Of a stretch of DNA of 64,000 nt, positions 1 to 9,662 are shown piece after piece. Below the pieces are notes generated by a model that was not told the DNA's origin, searched no databases, and saw only the letters and a program-made list of their open reading frames with translations. The stretch is from positions 26,721,123-26,785,122 of the forward strand of contig OZ020270.1 in NCBI GenBank assembly GCA_963971225.1, written 5' to 3'. This DNA is from Melieria omissa (lineage: Eukaryota > Arthropoda > Insecta > Diptera > Ulidiidae). How positions within the stretch are numbered: position 1 is the stretch's first letter; the number at the start of each line of letters is the position of its first letter. The translations under genes and the position numbers were made by a program.

Positions 1-309
1 TTTACACTTTATACTTTACTGTTCGTACACTTAAGTATTTGCTTAATTATTCCGTGTGGCAACTTCACTTGTCAAAACCAGACTGACTGACTGCACCGCA
101 TCTGGCCACCTTTTATACTCTGTCCGGCCGTCGCGCAGATCGTTCTCGCACGTTGCCAGATTGGACTAGAAGTTTCCCTGATGACCGCGACCATCGTTGC
201 CAGGTTGGACTAAAAGTTACTATCGCGGCCGTCGTTGCCAGACTGGGTTATGGCACGGCACGCAGCGGCAGGGTTGCTTTGCACCGCGACAGACTGTCTC
301 ATCGTTACA
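1..309 (-). repeat. 3' LTR of gypsy element 1 (partial)
   Basis: Matches 5559-5866 almost base for base and ends in ...GTTACA on the plus strand. About 110 bp of the LTR lie beyond the window. It contains three imperfect copies of a GTTGCCAG-TTGGACT motif between about 154 and 245. Confidence 0.93.
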
Positions 310-320
310 CTGCCCACCAC

Positions 321-3300
321 TTAGACTTGTTCGTCCCGAACAAGTGCCGAGGCTCCGCTGTGATGAGGCGCCAGGCGCTCCAAATGGACAACCTTCAGCT
401 TAGCGCCTCTATTGCTGCAACGTTGAATCCGGTATACCACGTCGTTAATCCTAGTCACGACTTCGTAAGGTCCTTCCCATGACGCTTGAAGTTTCGGAGA
501 CAAACCTTTCCTCCGCTGCGGGTTGTAGAGCATTACCAAATCGCCTTCTTGGAACCCTGCTGAGTTGGCCCGTAGATCGTATCTGGCTTTCGCCTTATCG
601 CTGACCAGTTTGGTGCGGCTCCTTATAAACTGGTGAATTTCCTCCAGTTCCGCCCGCTTATTGACCACGTAGTCCGTCTTAGCGCCTCCCGTCGTGCTGA
701 CTACCCCGAACTTCAAATCAGCGGGTAACCGCAACTCTGTTCCGAACACTGCTCGGGCTGGAGTGAGTGATGTCGTGTCGTGCGGGGCTGACCTATACGC
801 CATCAGGAACAGGGGGATATGCGTGTCCCAATCCTTTTGACTCCTGCCTACCACTTTCCGCAGGTATTCCTCCAGTGTCCGGTTAAAGCGTTCCACCATG
901 CCGTCGGACTGTGGGTGCAAAGGAGTGGTACGCGTTTTCTTTATCCCCAGCAGCTCACACACTTCCTTGAATACCGCAGACTCGAAATTCCGGCCTTGAT
1001 CTGAGTGCAACTCCAACGGAACTCCGAACCTGGCTACACAGTTGTTTACCAGCTTTTCCGAGATCGTGGTGGCCTCCTGGTTAGGAATAGGGTACACTTC
1101 GGGCCATTTGCTGAAGTAATCCATTACGACCAGCACATATTTGTTGCCTTGAGTGCTAGTTGGGAATGGGCCGGCGACGTCCATAGCAATCCGCTCGAAG
1201 GGCGCCCCCACGTTGTACTGCTGCATGCGGCCTCGAGATTTTCTTGTCGGCCCTTTCGCAGCTGAACATCGGTCGCAGCTCTTAATCCACTCGGCTACAG
1301 ACACCTGACATCCTACCCAGTAAAATCGTCTTTTTATTTTGGCGACGGTTTTGGTGATGCCTAGGTGCCCTCCACTGGAGTCGTTATGGTATGCCTCGAT
1401 GACCTCGTTGATTCTGCTTTTCGGCACTACCATTAGGGGGTTGCTGGTACGACCATCCGCGCTCTCCCATTCGCGGTACAGGCAGCCTTCCTTCAGCCGC
1501 AGACTTTTCCACTGTGCCCAGTAAGCCTTCGCGATCGGGCTTTCACCAGCCATCTCCTGCCAGTCTGGACGTGCGCCTTGCTCCTTGCCTTCGACGATTT
1601 TTGCAAGATCCGCATCCTCATGCTGGTCCTTCTGTAGCCTCTCCGCAGACCACTCTTCCTCTGGCATGATGCTGACCAACCGGACGTCCACTATCTGTTC
1701 CTTGCTTTCGGCTCGCGAGCATTGCCTGCATTCGACTTTGCACGGACGGCGGGACAAGGCATCGGCATTTCCATGGCTACTGCCCTTGCGATGCTCTATC
1801 GTGTAGTCGTAGCTCTGCAGTCGCTCGATCCACCGCGCCAATTGCCCTTCAGGATCTTTAAAGTTCAGGAGCCATCTCAATGCCGCATGATCTGTGCGCA
1901 GGCGAAACCTTTGTCCATACAGATATTTGTGGAAGTGTTTTACGCAGTCCAATACCGCCAGCAGTTCTCTCCGTGTCACACAGTAATTGCGTTCCGGTTT
2001 CGATAAAACCCTACTGTAGTACGCTATCACTTGTTCCTGGCCGTCTATTATCTGTGATAGCACACCGCCAATACTACTCCCGCTTGCATCTGTATCCAGC
2101 ACAAACATCTCCCCAGGCACGGGGAAGGCCAGAATTGGGGCACTGCACAGTTTTTCCTTCAGACGTGCAAAAGCCTGTTCCTGCTCCTCGTTCCACTCGA
2201 AAGCTTGGCTCTTTTTCGTCAGTTTGTGCAGGCTGCTGGCTATGTTCGCGAATCCCGAAACAAATCGGCGGTAGTATGTGCACAGACCCAGGAAACTGCG
2301 GAGTTCGTGTAGATTGCGTGGCCGGGGCCACTCCTTCACCGCCGTGATTTTGCCTTCATCCGTATGTACTCCGCGGGCGGAAACCGTATGACCCAGATAC
2401 TTGACCTCCTTTTGGAACAGCGAGCACTTCTTTGGGTTGAGTTTAAGCCCGGCTTTTTGTATCCGCTCAAATACCTCCTTCAGCTTTCCCAGGTGGTCGT
2501 CGAAGCTTTTACACATTACGATTATGTCGTCGAGGTACACCAGACACGTCCGCCAATGCAGCCCTTTTAGCACGCGTTCCATTAGCCGCTCGAATGTTGC
2601 TGGTGCGTTGCAGAGTCCAAACGGCATGACGGTGAACTGCCACAAACCATCGCCAACACTGAAAGCCGTTTTCTCCTTGTCCTTGTCTGCAAGCTCTACC
2701 TGCCAATAGCCGCTGCGTAAGTCGAGCGTGGAGAACCACTGCGTGCCTGACAGTGTGTCCAGGGTGTCATCGATCCGAGGTAGTGGATAACTGTCCTTCT
2801 TGGTCACATCATTGAGCTTCCGATAGTCCACACAAAACCGGGTACTGCCATCTTTTTTCTTGACTAGCACAACCGGCGAGCACCAGGGGCCCGAAGAAGG
2901 CTCTATGACCTTGTCTTTCCGCATGTTCTCGATCAAATTTGTGACCTCCTCCCTCTTGGCCAGAGGAACTCGTCTTGGCGGTTGGCGAATCGGTTTCGCA
3001 CTTCCGGTGTCGATGTTGTGCTTCACTATGGCTGTTCTTCCGCCTGCTTCTGCCGCAAATATTGACCCATAGTGCTGCAGGAGTGACCTCGCCTTCTGTT
3101 TCTGCTTGGCCGTCAACTCGCTTATCCACTGGTTCTCCTGCGGTATGGCGTCCATGTTAAACCCGCTCTTCTTATCACCTCCAGGCGGGCTACTCTCGCA
3201 ATTGACCACTGCTACAGCTTCCTTACATTCGCCAATTACCTCATCTCTCCCGACATATCTGGGTGCATTCAGGGGGTTCAGTATTCTGACTGGTTTTCTG

Positions 3301-3926
3301 CCATTTTTAGGTTCCACTAATGTACGTCCGATGATGATGTTGTCGTGTCCTTGTTTCGGTGCTTCTACTACCCACAGCCGACTCGTCCCATCGTCCTCGT
3401 CCACCTTTGCCCACACAATCGCCTCAGAAGTCGCTGGTATCCTCCTGTGTTGACACGATACAACCTTCCTTACCGCCACGTTTCGCTCATAGCCGGTGTG
3501 CAGCGGGAATTCAACGTTGGCATATCTCAGCACATTTTCCTTCAGGTCCAGCGTAAAACCGTGCCTAATCATGAAATCCACGCCGATAATCACGTCGTCC
3601 ATTATATCCGCGACGATGAACTCATGTTCCAGGCTGCTGGTGCCGATAGCAATCGTTTTTGTAACTTTACCTCTTACCGGCGCGCGCTCGCCAGTCGCAG
3701 TCCGCAGCTGGATGCCATGCAGCGGTTCCCAGTTCTTCAGAAGCTTCCTTTTTATGATCGAATATGACGCTCCAGTATCCAGTGTCAACACGAACAACTT
3801 TCCATCTATCCTTCCTTCAATTGTCAAGCTGCTGGGCTGTCGTTTCAGCTGTGAGACAAGGATGGTGGGGCGGCAGATTGTGGGGATCAGCTCACGCCCC
3901 TCTGGGCTGACCCGTTTTAGTTTAAC
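321..3926 (-). CDS. pol: Gypsy 1 pol polyprotein (PR-RT-RNase H-IN)
   Basis: Polyprotein of about 1,170-1,200 residues with no internal stop. Numbering from the TTG codon at 3827: aspartic protease with DTGA at residues 17-20; reverse transcriptase with the YLDD active site at 431-434; RNase H starting near LDTDAS; then integrase with an H2C2 zinc finger (HLGITKT... CDRCSAAK), a DD(35)E-type core and a C-terminal GPY/F module (WEGPYEVVTRI). There is no credible ATG at the start. The frame stays open upstream across the gag stop and lies in the -1 frame relative to gag, so expression as a Gag-Pol fusion by frameshifting is the best reading. Family role: makes cDNA and integrates it. All catalytic motifs I looked for are present. 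Confidence 0.95.
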   Translation of the reverse strand, partial: VKLKRVSPEGRELIPTICRPTILVSQLKRQPSSLTIEGRIDGKLFVLTLDTGASYSIIKRKLLKNWEPLHGIQLRTATGERAPVRGKVTKTIAIGTSSLEHEFIVADIMDDVIIGVDFMIRHGFTLDLKENVLRYANVEFPLHTGYERNVAVRKVVSCQHRRIPATSEAIVWAKVDEDDGTSRLWVVEAPKQGHDNIIIGRTLVEPKNGRKPVRILNPLNAPRYVGRDEVIGECKEAVAVVNCESSPPGGDKKSGFNMDAIPQENQWISELTAKQKQKARSLLQHYGSIFAAEAGGRTAIVKHNIDTGSAKPIRQPPRRVPLAKREEVTNLIENMRKDKVIEPSSGPWCSPVVLVKKKDGSTRFCVDYRKLNDVTKKDSYPLPRIDDTLDTLSGTQWFSTLDLRSGYWQVELADKDKEKTAFSVGDGLWQFTVMPFGLCNAPATFERLMERVLKGLHWRTCLVYLDDIIVMCKSFDDHLGKLKEVFERIQKAGLKLNPKKCSLFQKEVKYLGHTVSARGVHTDEGKITAVKEWPRPRNLHELRSFLGLCTYYRRFVSGFANIASSLHKLTKKSQAFEWNEEQEQAFARLKEKLCSAPILAFPVPGEMFVLDTDASGSSIGGVLSQIIDGQEQVIAYYSRVLSKPERNYCVTRRELLAVLDCVKHFHKYLYGQRFRLRTDHAALRWLLNFKDPEGQLARWIERLQSYDYTIEHRKGSSHGNADALSRRPCKVECRQCSRAESKEQIVDVRLVSIMPEEEWSAERLQKDQHEDADLAKIVEGKEQGARPDWQEMAGESPIAKAYWAQWKSLRLKEGCLYREWESADGRTSNPLMVVPKSRINEVIEAYHNDSSGGHLGITKTVAKIKRRFYWVGCQVSVAEWIKSCDRCSAAKGPTRKSRGRMQQYNVGAPFERIAMDVAGPFPTSTQGNKYVLVVMDYFSKWPEVYPIPNQEATTISEKLVNNCVARFGVPLELHSDQGRNFESAVFKEVCELLGIKKTRTTPLHPQSDGMVERFNRTLEEYLRKVVGRSQKDWDTHIPLFLMAYRSAPHDTTSLTPARAVFGTELRLPADLKFGVVSTTGGAKTDYVVNKRAELEEIHQFIRSRTKLVSDKAKARYDLRANSAGFQEGDLVMLYNPQRRKGLSPKLQASWEGPYEVVTRINDVVYRIQRCSNRGAKLKVVHLERLAPHHSGASALVRDEQV

Positions 3927-5377
3927 GACTCGCCGTCCTCAGCCCTGCGATTGTTGGCTGGGCCTCGATTTTCAGTATTCCTCGCTTCAGGCGATTGCGA
4001 TCGGGAACGGGAACGCCTCTTCCGTTGGCGGCACTCTCGTGATATGTGACCCTGCTTGCCACATACCCAGCAGACAACTTTAGAGGAGACCACTCGTGGC
4101 CTGCCCGGTATCTCAGAGCTTATGGCCTGGATCGGAATGTCGTTGTCGGCCTGAATCTGGCGTATCCTTGCAGGTGCATACCGAGTGCTCCCAATCCATG
4201 CCGCTTCATATGTCATCGCGCTGGTCACCGTCTCCTTAAATGTCGGCTTGCCCATCATCAACGCACTGCGACGCGTTTCTGGATCATGAAGACCTTCAAT
4301 AAACGACTCAATCTTCATCCTCTCGAGATCATCAGCACCAAATTTGGGGTAGCACAACTGTACGAGCCGCTCAATGTCTGCTGCATATGTCTGCAGCGCC
4401 TCGTTGGCTCTTTGCTTGCGGTTCTTCAGCTCACAGTAGTATAGCGCATGGTTGTGCTCGTTGCTATACTTCGCTGCCAACGCTCTCATGATGGCACCGT
4501 AATCACTTCTTAAACATTCTGGAACTGATTTGATCACCTCGGCCGCAGGACCTTTCAGCGCCAGTGCCAACCTCCGACCTTTCCTGATATCTGTCCACTG
4601 ATTTTCCAAAGCAGCCAAGTCGAATTGCAATTTAAATGTATCGAACGGCGCAGCACCATCATAAGTAGGCACTTCTGTTCTGCCAGCAAAACCGTCCTGA
4701 ACCGGTGGCAAACACTCTCGTGGCTGTACCTCCCTAAGCCGCTCGTCCATTTTTCTGTTCATCGAGTCTTCCAGACTATCAACTCGTTTGTTCAGGGAAT
4801 CATCCAGGTCGCCAACTCGTTTGTTCAGGGCATCATCCAGGTCGTCGACTCGTTTATCCAAGTGCTCTACCCGCGTCTCCAGGTGCTCGACTTTCCCATT
4901 AATCCTGTCTGAGATTTCCTCCACTTTCTGCTCCAAACGCGCAGAATTTTCCTGAAGCTTGACTTCCATTCGCTCTGCCACTTGCGCCGATATTTCCTGG
5001 GTCGCCGTCTCGACTTTTGCCGAAATTTCGAGATTCGTAGCTTCCAGCTTCGCTGCCATCTCTTGATTCGCCGTTTCCATCTGCGCCGACATGCCTTTGA
5101 GTGCAGCCATTAGTTGGCTCATGTCCAACGCTTGTATTGGCGCAGCCGCTGCAGCTGTACTCTGTAGCGAAGCAGCACCCGCCGGCGACTCCTCCACCTT
5201 GGCCGACGCCTCTGGTTCTTGCGCTCCGAACTCGTGCACAGTCCAATCGACGCCTCGTGCCTCACATGCTTCTCGCAAGCGCAACTGCAACTCCACCTTT
5301 CCGCCAGCAGTCGGCAAATTCCAGGCAGCCAGCTCCTTCTTCAGCTGGTCTACCTTCAGCAGCTCGAGTTTAACCAT
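3917..5377 (-). CDS. gag: Gypsy 1 Gag
   Basis: 486 residues from an ATG at 5377. The N-terminus (LLKVDQLKKELAAWNLPTAG) looks like a SAP-type helix-extended-helix motif. A long acidic, heptad-like region (about residues 85-220) is predicted coiled coil, with repeated AKVETATQ- and KRVDDLDD-type units. The capsid-like region follows (about 230-400), with a CCHC zinc knuckle CWVCGKQGHISREC near 435 and an Arg/Ser-rich tail. It forms the particle and binds RNA. Its final codons overlap the pol frame. A truncated relative lies at 38404-39640 on the other strand. Confidence 0.94.
   Translation of the reverse strand: MVKLELLKVDQLKKELAAWNLPTAGGKVELQLRLREACEARGVDWTVHEFGAQEPEASAKVEESPAGAASLQSTAAAAAPIQALDMSQLMAALKGMSAQMETANQEMAAKLEATNLEISAKVETATQEISAQVAERMEVKLQENSARLEQKVEEISDRINGKVEHLETRVEHLDKRVDDLDDALNKRVGDLDDSLNKRVDSLEDSMNRKMDERLREVQPRECLPPVQDGFAGRTEVPTYDGAAPFDTFKLQFDLAALENQWTDIRKGRRLALALKGPAAEVIKSVPECLRSDYGAIMRALAAKYSNEHNHALYYCELKNRKQRANEALQTYAADIERLVQLCYPKFGADDLERMKIESFIEGLHDPETRRSALMMGKPTFKETVTSAMTYEAAWIGSTRYAPARIRQIQADNDIPIQAISSEIPGRPRVVSSKVVCWVCGKQGHISRECRQRKRRSRSRSQSPEARNTENRGPANNRRAEDGESLN
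3920..3926 (-). promoter_or_regulatory. Candidate -1 frameshift heptamer GTTAAAC at the gag end
   Basis: On the minus strand gag ends TCG TTA AAC TAA. G-TTA-AAC is a recognised -1 slippery heptamer (the type used by equine arteritis virus) and it sits in the gag frame directly against the stop codon. Slipping back one base enters the open pol frame. The heptamer and frames are seen directly; function is inferred. Confidence 0.6.
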
Positions 5378-5426
5378 GTCCGTACTTTTATAATTTTATT
5401 TATTTAGTTATTTTCAATTTTCCACA

Positions 5427-5444
5427 ATCCCACTTCTGACACCA
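5427..5444 (-). other. Primer binding site of gypsy 1, tRNA-Leu type
   Basis: Minus strand TGGTGTCAGAAGTGGGAT, two bases inside the 5' LTR. It is complementary to the 3' end (with CCA) of a eukaryotic tRNA-Leu(CAA), whose acceptor strand ends CCCACTTCTGACA. The tRNA identity is from memory of that tRNA. Confidence 0.75.
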
Positions 5445-5446
5445 AA

Positions 5447-5866
5447 TGTTACGAATACTAAGTCTAGTGGGCTGTCACGTATCTCTGGATTGTGTGATTT
5501 GAAAATAAAACACAGTCAGTTTCTTAAACGCAGACAATAAAATACACCAACAGTCACTTTATTATTTACACTTTACTGTTCGTACACTTAAGTATTTGCT
5601 TAATTATTCCGTGTGGCAACTTCACTTGTCAAAACCAGACTGACTGACTGCACCGCATCTGGCCACCTTTTATACTCTGTCCGGCCGTCGCGCAGATCGT
5701 TCTCGCACGTTGCCAGATTGGACTAGAAGTTTCCCTGATGACCGCGACCATCGTTGCCAGGTTGGACTAAAAGTTACTATCGCGGCCGTCGTTGCCAGAC
5801 TGGGTTATGGCACGGCACGCAGCGGCAGGGTTGCTTTGCACCGCGACAGACTGTCTCATCGTTACA
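5447..5866 (-). repeat. 5' LTR of gypsy element 1
   Basis: 420 bp bounded by TGTTACG... and ...GTTACA (TG...CA ends on both strands). Matches 1-309 where the two overlap. Confidence 0.93.
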
Positions 5867-5947
5867 ATATTATTTTGAACATGACGAATTTATATGGTGT
5901 GCGAAAGTACAAAGACGAATGGGAAAACATTGATTTGGACACTCTGC
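5867..5947 (+). pseudogene. piggyBac transposase fragment
   Basis: Reads IILNMTNLYGVRKYKDEW, close to NLYGVRKYKEKW in the minus-strand piggyBac transposase at 9381-9340 (10 of 12 residues in the core). It is cut on the left by gypsy 1 and loses similarity after about 5947. Only about 25 codons remain, so this is a remnant; the family assignment rests on the comparison with the better copy. Confidence 0.6.
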
Positions 5948-6536
5948 CAGGGTTACCAACTGTCCGGTTTTCGACCGGACAGTTCGGTTTTCGGAAGCTT
6001 TGTTCGTGTCCGGTTGCAAAGTACAACCGGACACAAAAATGTCCGGTCATACATAAACTTGCCAAGAAAGTATTTATTAAAGAGCCGCAATGGATGATTC
6101 ATTTCTCATTACACACAGTGTGATTCGGTGCAGTGTGCACTGATTGCCAGCATTCACTGTAGTAAGAGAACAGTATGAGCATGACAACAAAACGCAAACC
6201 GCAACAGCAGTCAACACTCAATTGCTTGTCTCTGCAAGGCACGCACTGTTTTCTCTCTGCTATATACACTGCAAGCAATGCTAATGAATCGTTGACAGTG
6301 CGTAACGGGCCAAAATGCTACCTGTACACTGAATGCAATGAGTGATTGCAAGAAGAGTTTGCTACTTGACACGCGTAATTAAGTGAGGGAGTTTTGTAAA
6401 ACATTTTAGTTTCTGACAAAATTCCAATTAAAATGGAGGATGATGATGTGAGTAAATATAATATATTTAAATAAATAATTTAAATGTAATATATAAATGT
6501 TATATTAAAAAATTAATTAAATGTAATATTAAAAAA
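5948..6536. other. Intergenic, CCGGA-rich then AT-rich
   Basis: 5955-6050 contains repeated CCGGACA/GACCGGA words. 6120-6430 has scattered GCAGTG/CACTG words and no convincing gene. A short ATG at 6433 followed by GTGAGT could be a first exon, but I see no partner exon. Confidence 0.4.
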
Positions 6537-6912
6537 TACACTAGTCAGAATAAGTTTGCGTACAGGCAAGTCAAAATTATGTTATGATTAATTTTGACCT
6601 CAAAAATGGGTTCTTTGTTTATAAAAACTTATCCACATTTTTCATATATGCTTTAACTGCACTTTTTGTTCTGTTTTAGATATATTAAAATAATAATTTT
6701 CCATGTATTTGTATTTATTGACAATATACTCACAAAACGGTGCAGAATAAGTTTGCGTACAAAACTAATAACGGGGATTTCCAGTTATGCTTTTTATTTT
6801 TATTTGGAAATTTTTATTCCATTGAGCAGTAAACGGACTTGTAAATTATTTTTAAACGTATATGTGCTTGAAATTATATAGAAAGCAATAGAACCCAAGC
6901 GAAAAAAATTAA

Positions 6913-7890
6913 AATGGATAAATTAATTGATAATCTTACTAAATCTTTCCTAAATTGACAAAAAATTTCGTGAAATTAAAGAAATTTTTGGAAGAGCACA
7001 TTCGTTATTCCAAAAAGCCATCTGAAATCACAAAAACAACAGAAAATCTTGCTTCGTTACTACGATCTGACCATTTTCTTAAGCTACCCAGGCAATAGGA
7101 TTAGATTGTTTTGCGGTCGGTGCACCATAATCTAGTTGCATCCGATTTCTTCAAAAATGTACAGAAATATTTTATAAAACCCAGTAGCAGTGACTTTATA
7201 ATAAAAGTCCTGAAATAAACATATTTTCTCTACATAACAGCATGTAAGTATCTCATATTTAGCTTACTAACAAGGAGCACATAATTGCTTTCGTGAAAGA
7301 GTCCATCAAAGAGTCTAGAAAACCGGATTTCCAGGACTATGTGTTGTTATCTATGGAGTAGGAAGATTTATTATTCTCTGATAATGGTTTGGCATATTTG
7401 GCATTAAAAGGCATCAACTAATTTGAAGAGGATTCAGTTAATAACAAAAATCTGACATTAACAGCAAAGCATAGCATTGGTATGGGGCTGCATGTCTAGT
7501 AAAGGAGTGAGCAGGCTGTGTTGTTTTATTTAGAAATGGTTTCGAGGGGTTTTTTACATATTCTAAAAGCGTATGCAAGCCAAGGTTTCAAAATTATTGA
7601 TCAGGTTCCAATATTTCATTCAACTTTACGGTGACCTTAAGGCGCAATGCATACGATGCGAAGCTATGTTTGCTATTAACTAACTCAACAAAGTTGAAAA
7701 AGTTCCTCCCTTGTCACCTTACGTGCATCTAATTGAGCATATAAAGGGTTTCCTTGAACCCTGAGCCCAACAACACTCCATTTTCAAAGATATAGTACGC
7801 CGAAACTTCTGCAGGGAGTTCAAGCGAGAAAAGCATATTCACAAAGCTATTAATTTTTGGAATAAAATAACTAACTTTACGGAAGAAATA
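6913..7890 (+). pseudogene. Decayed Tc1-like transposase
   Basis: Full of stops and frameshifts. The clearest surviving block is ALVWGCMSSKGVSRLC at about 7472-7522, the VWGC/G-G motif region between the first and second catalytic aspartates of Tc1 transposases. A remnant of the HL..IEH.KGF..-type C-terminus appears near 7730. Its position inside the 25-bp TIRs supports the assignment. Confidence 0.65.
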
Positions 7891-9381
7891 TAAAATATTT
7901 TGTTTTTAAAAAATAACTTTAACCCTACTTCCTTGTTTGAAAACCCACCTTAGTTCCTTGGTAGGGTCATATATGACACTACTCAAATTATTTCAACAAA
8001 AATTATATATATTTAATTTTTTTTTTAATTGTTATACATTTTCGTTTTCTTTTTCACATTCATTGCATACATTAATACGTTTGTAATGTTTTGGACAGCG
8101 AGCTTTCTTGCAATAAAAACAAAAGTTACCGTACTTGTTTCCTCCTAATTTATATGGGCACAAGTTACATCTAGCTCGTTTTTTGGGTACCTGAAGATCT
8201 GATTCTTCAGATAAACGTTTACGACTTGTTGATGGCAAGTCATTTCGAATTTTGTTGATTAAAGCAACGGCATTTTCAGTATGAGGCATTTTTTCACGGC
8301 GAGAATGTGTGGCTTTACCAGCTCACTTGCCACTTTTTTTAGAAACTCCCGGCGACATATTTCATTTGATGAAGTTGATTTCATATTTGTATAAATAAGG
8401 AATGCATTTATACCTGATATATCTATCATATAGGAAAATAAGGCCATTGGCCAACGCCATACAGCTCGTTTGCAGGAAAAAGTGCCCATCATTTGGTCAC
8501 ATGTATCGACACCTCCCTTACTTTTATTGTAATCAAGTATCATAACCGGTTTTTTATGATTTTCAATACTGACATCTTTTGTATGGTGCTGTGTGCTTAA
8601 CAAAAGGACAACACGGTTTTTTTTCTGCACATAGCTGCATAGAGTAATGCCATTTGTATTATCGAACAAGAAATTCTATTCATAAAGCGGCTTCTTCCGC
8701 GCCGACACAAATTCTGCTGGAAAGAAAGTTCGGTTTTTACGAATTGTGCCAAGCAAAGTTTGATTTTTCTTCAATAACTCAATAGCCAAAGAATGTGATG
8801 TAAAAAAGTTATCAGTTATGATGTTGCGACCTGGAAGTTCTTCCGTCAGCTCCATTACAACTCGTTGGCCTTGATTTATTTCCGGACGGCAGTTAGGCGC
8901 TTTACCGGTGTATACTTGCACGTTCCACGCATATGCATTACTACTGTCACAAGCAGCCCAAATTTTTATACCGTAACGAGCTGGTTTACTAGGGGTGTAT
9001 TGTGTAAATGGGCACCTGCCGCGAAAACCAACTAGTTGCTCATCAACGGTAACATTTTTACCTGGATTGTAACATTTTTGCAAAGTTTTATTCCACTTAT
9101 CAAATATTTCACGAATAGGTGACAATTTGTCACGCATTCTTCGATCAGCACGTGTCGTTTTGTCATCGAAACGCATACAAGCAGACAGCATTTCAAATTC
9201 AGACTGACTCATTGTTGCTCTGAAAATTGGTCTTCCAGTATGGTCATCCCAAAGTTCACGCACAGTTTCACCATTTGAGCGAAACACGCCGCTATACAAC
9301 ATCAATCCAAAATACGCACGTAGCTTTGCACTATCAATCGCAACCCATTTTTCCTTATATTTCCGAACGCCGTAAAGATTT

Positions 9382-9662
9382 TGTACTGTCCAAATTTATT
9401 TTTTATTTTTCCGAATATATCCAACAATACAACACGAGCTCAACCGCCACGACCGCCGCTTCTGCCTGTCCGTTCTCTTGTTCCTTCTTCGCACCAAATC
9501 GCCGTTACTTCTTCGGCGTCATTCGAATCGGTTCCGAATGGTGCTGCCAAAGTGCCCACCTCGTCATCGTTGCCACTGTTCCGGCATAACAGCTGGGATC
9601 GGTTTCGATCAGTGCTGCCAACGTGCCCAACTCGTCGTAGTTGCCACTGTTCCGACATAACA
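9382..9662 (-). repeat. 3' LTR of gypsy 2
   Basis: 281 bp, nearly identical to 14324-14604. The pol frame runs into it. No clear polypurine tract precedes it on the minus strand. Confidence 0.94.

Larger units (their letters stand above)
1..5866 (-). mobile_element. Ty3/gypsy LTR retrotransposon 1, near-complete, young
   Basis: Minus-strand element. The 5' LTR is on the right (5447-5866), followed by a primer site, gag and pol, with the 3' LTR on the left (1-309, cut by the window edge). The compared parts of the two LTRs look identical apart from a small indel near position 10, and both reading frames are open, so insertion is recent. The 3' LTR is preceded by a purine-rich tract (310-320). 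Domain order PR-RT-RNase H-IN places it in Ty3/gypsy; there is no env. The sequence outside the 5' LTR resumes as a piggyBac transposase fragment. The outer left end and the target duplication lie outside the window. Confidence 0.95.

Noticed and set aside
5946..6060. CCGGACA repeat cluster as a regulatory array
   Set aside because: Irregular spacing and mixed orientation; no second copy to support it.
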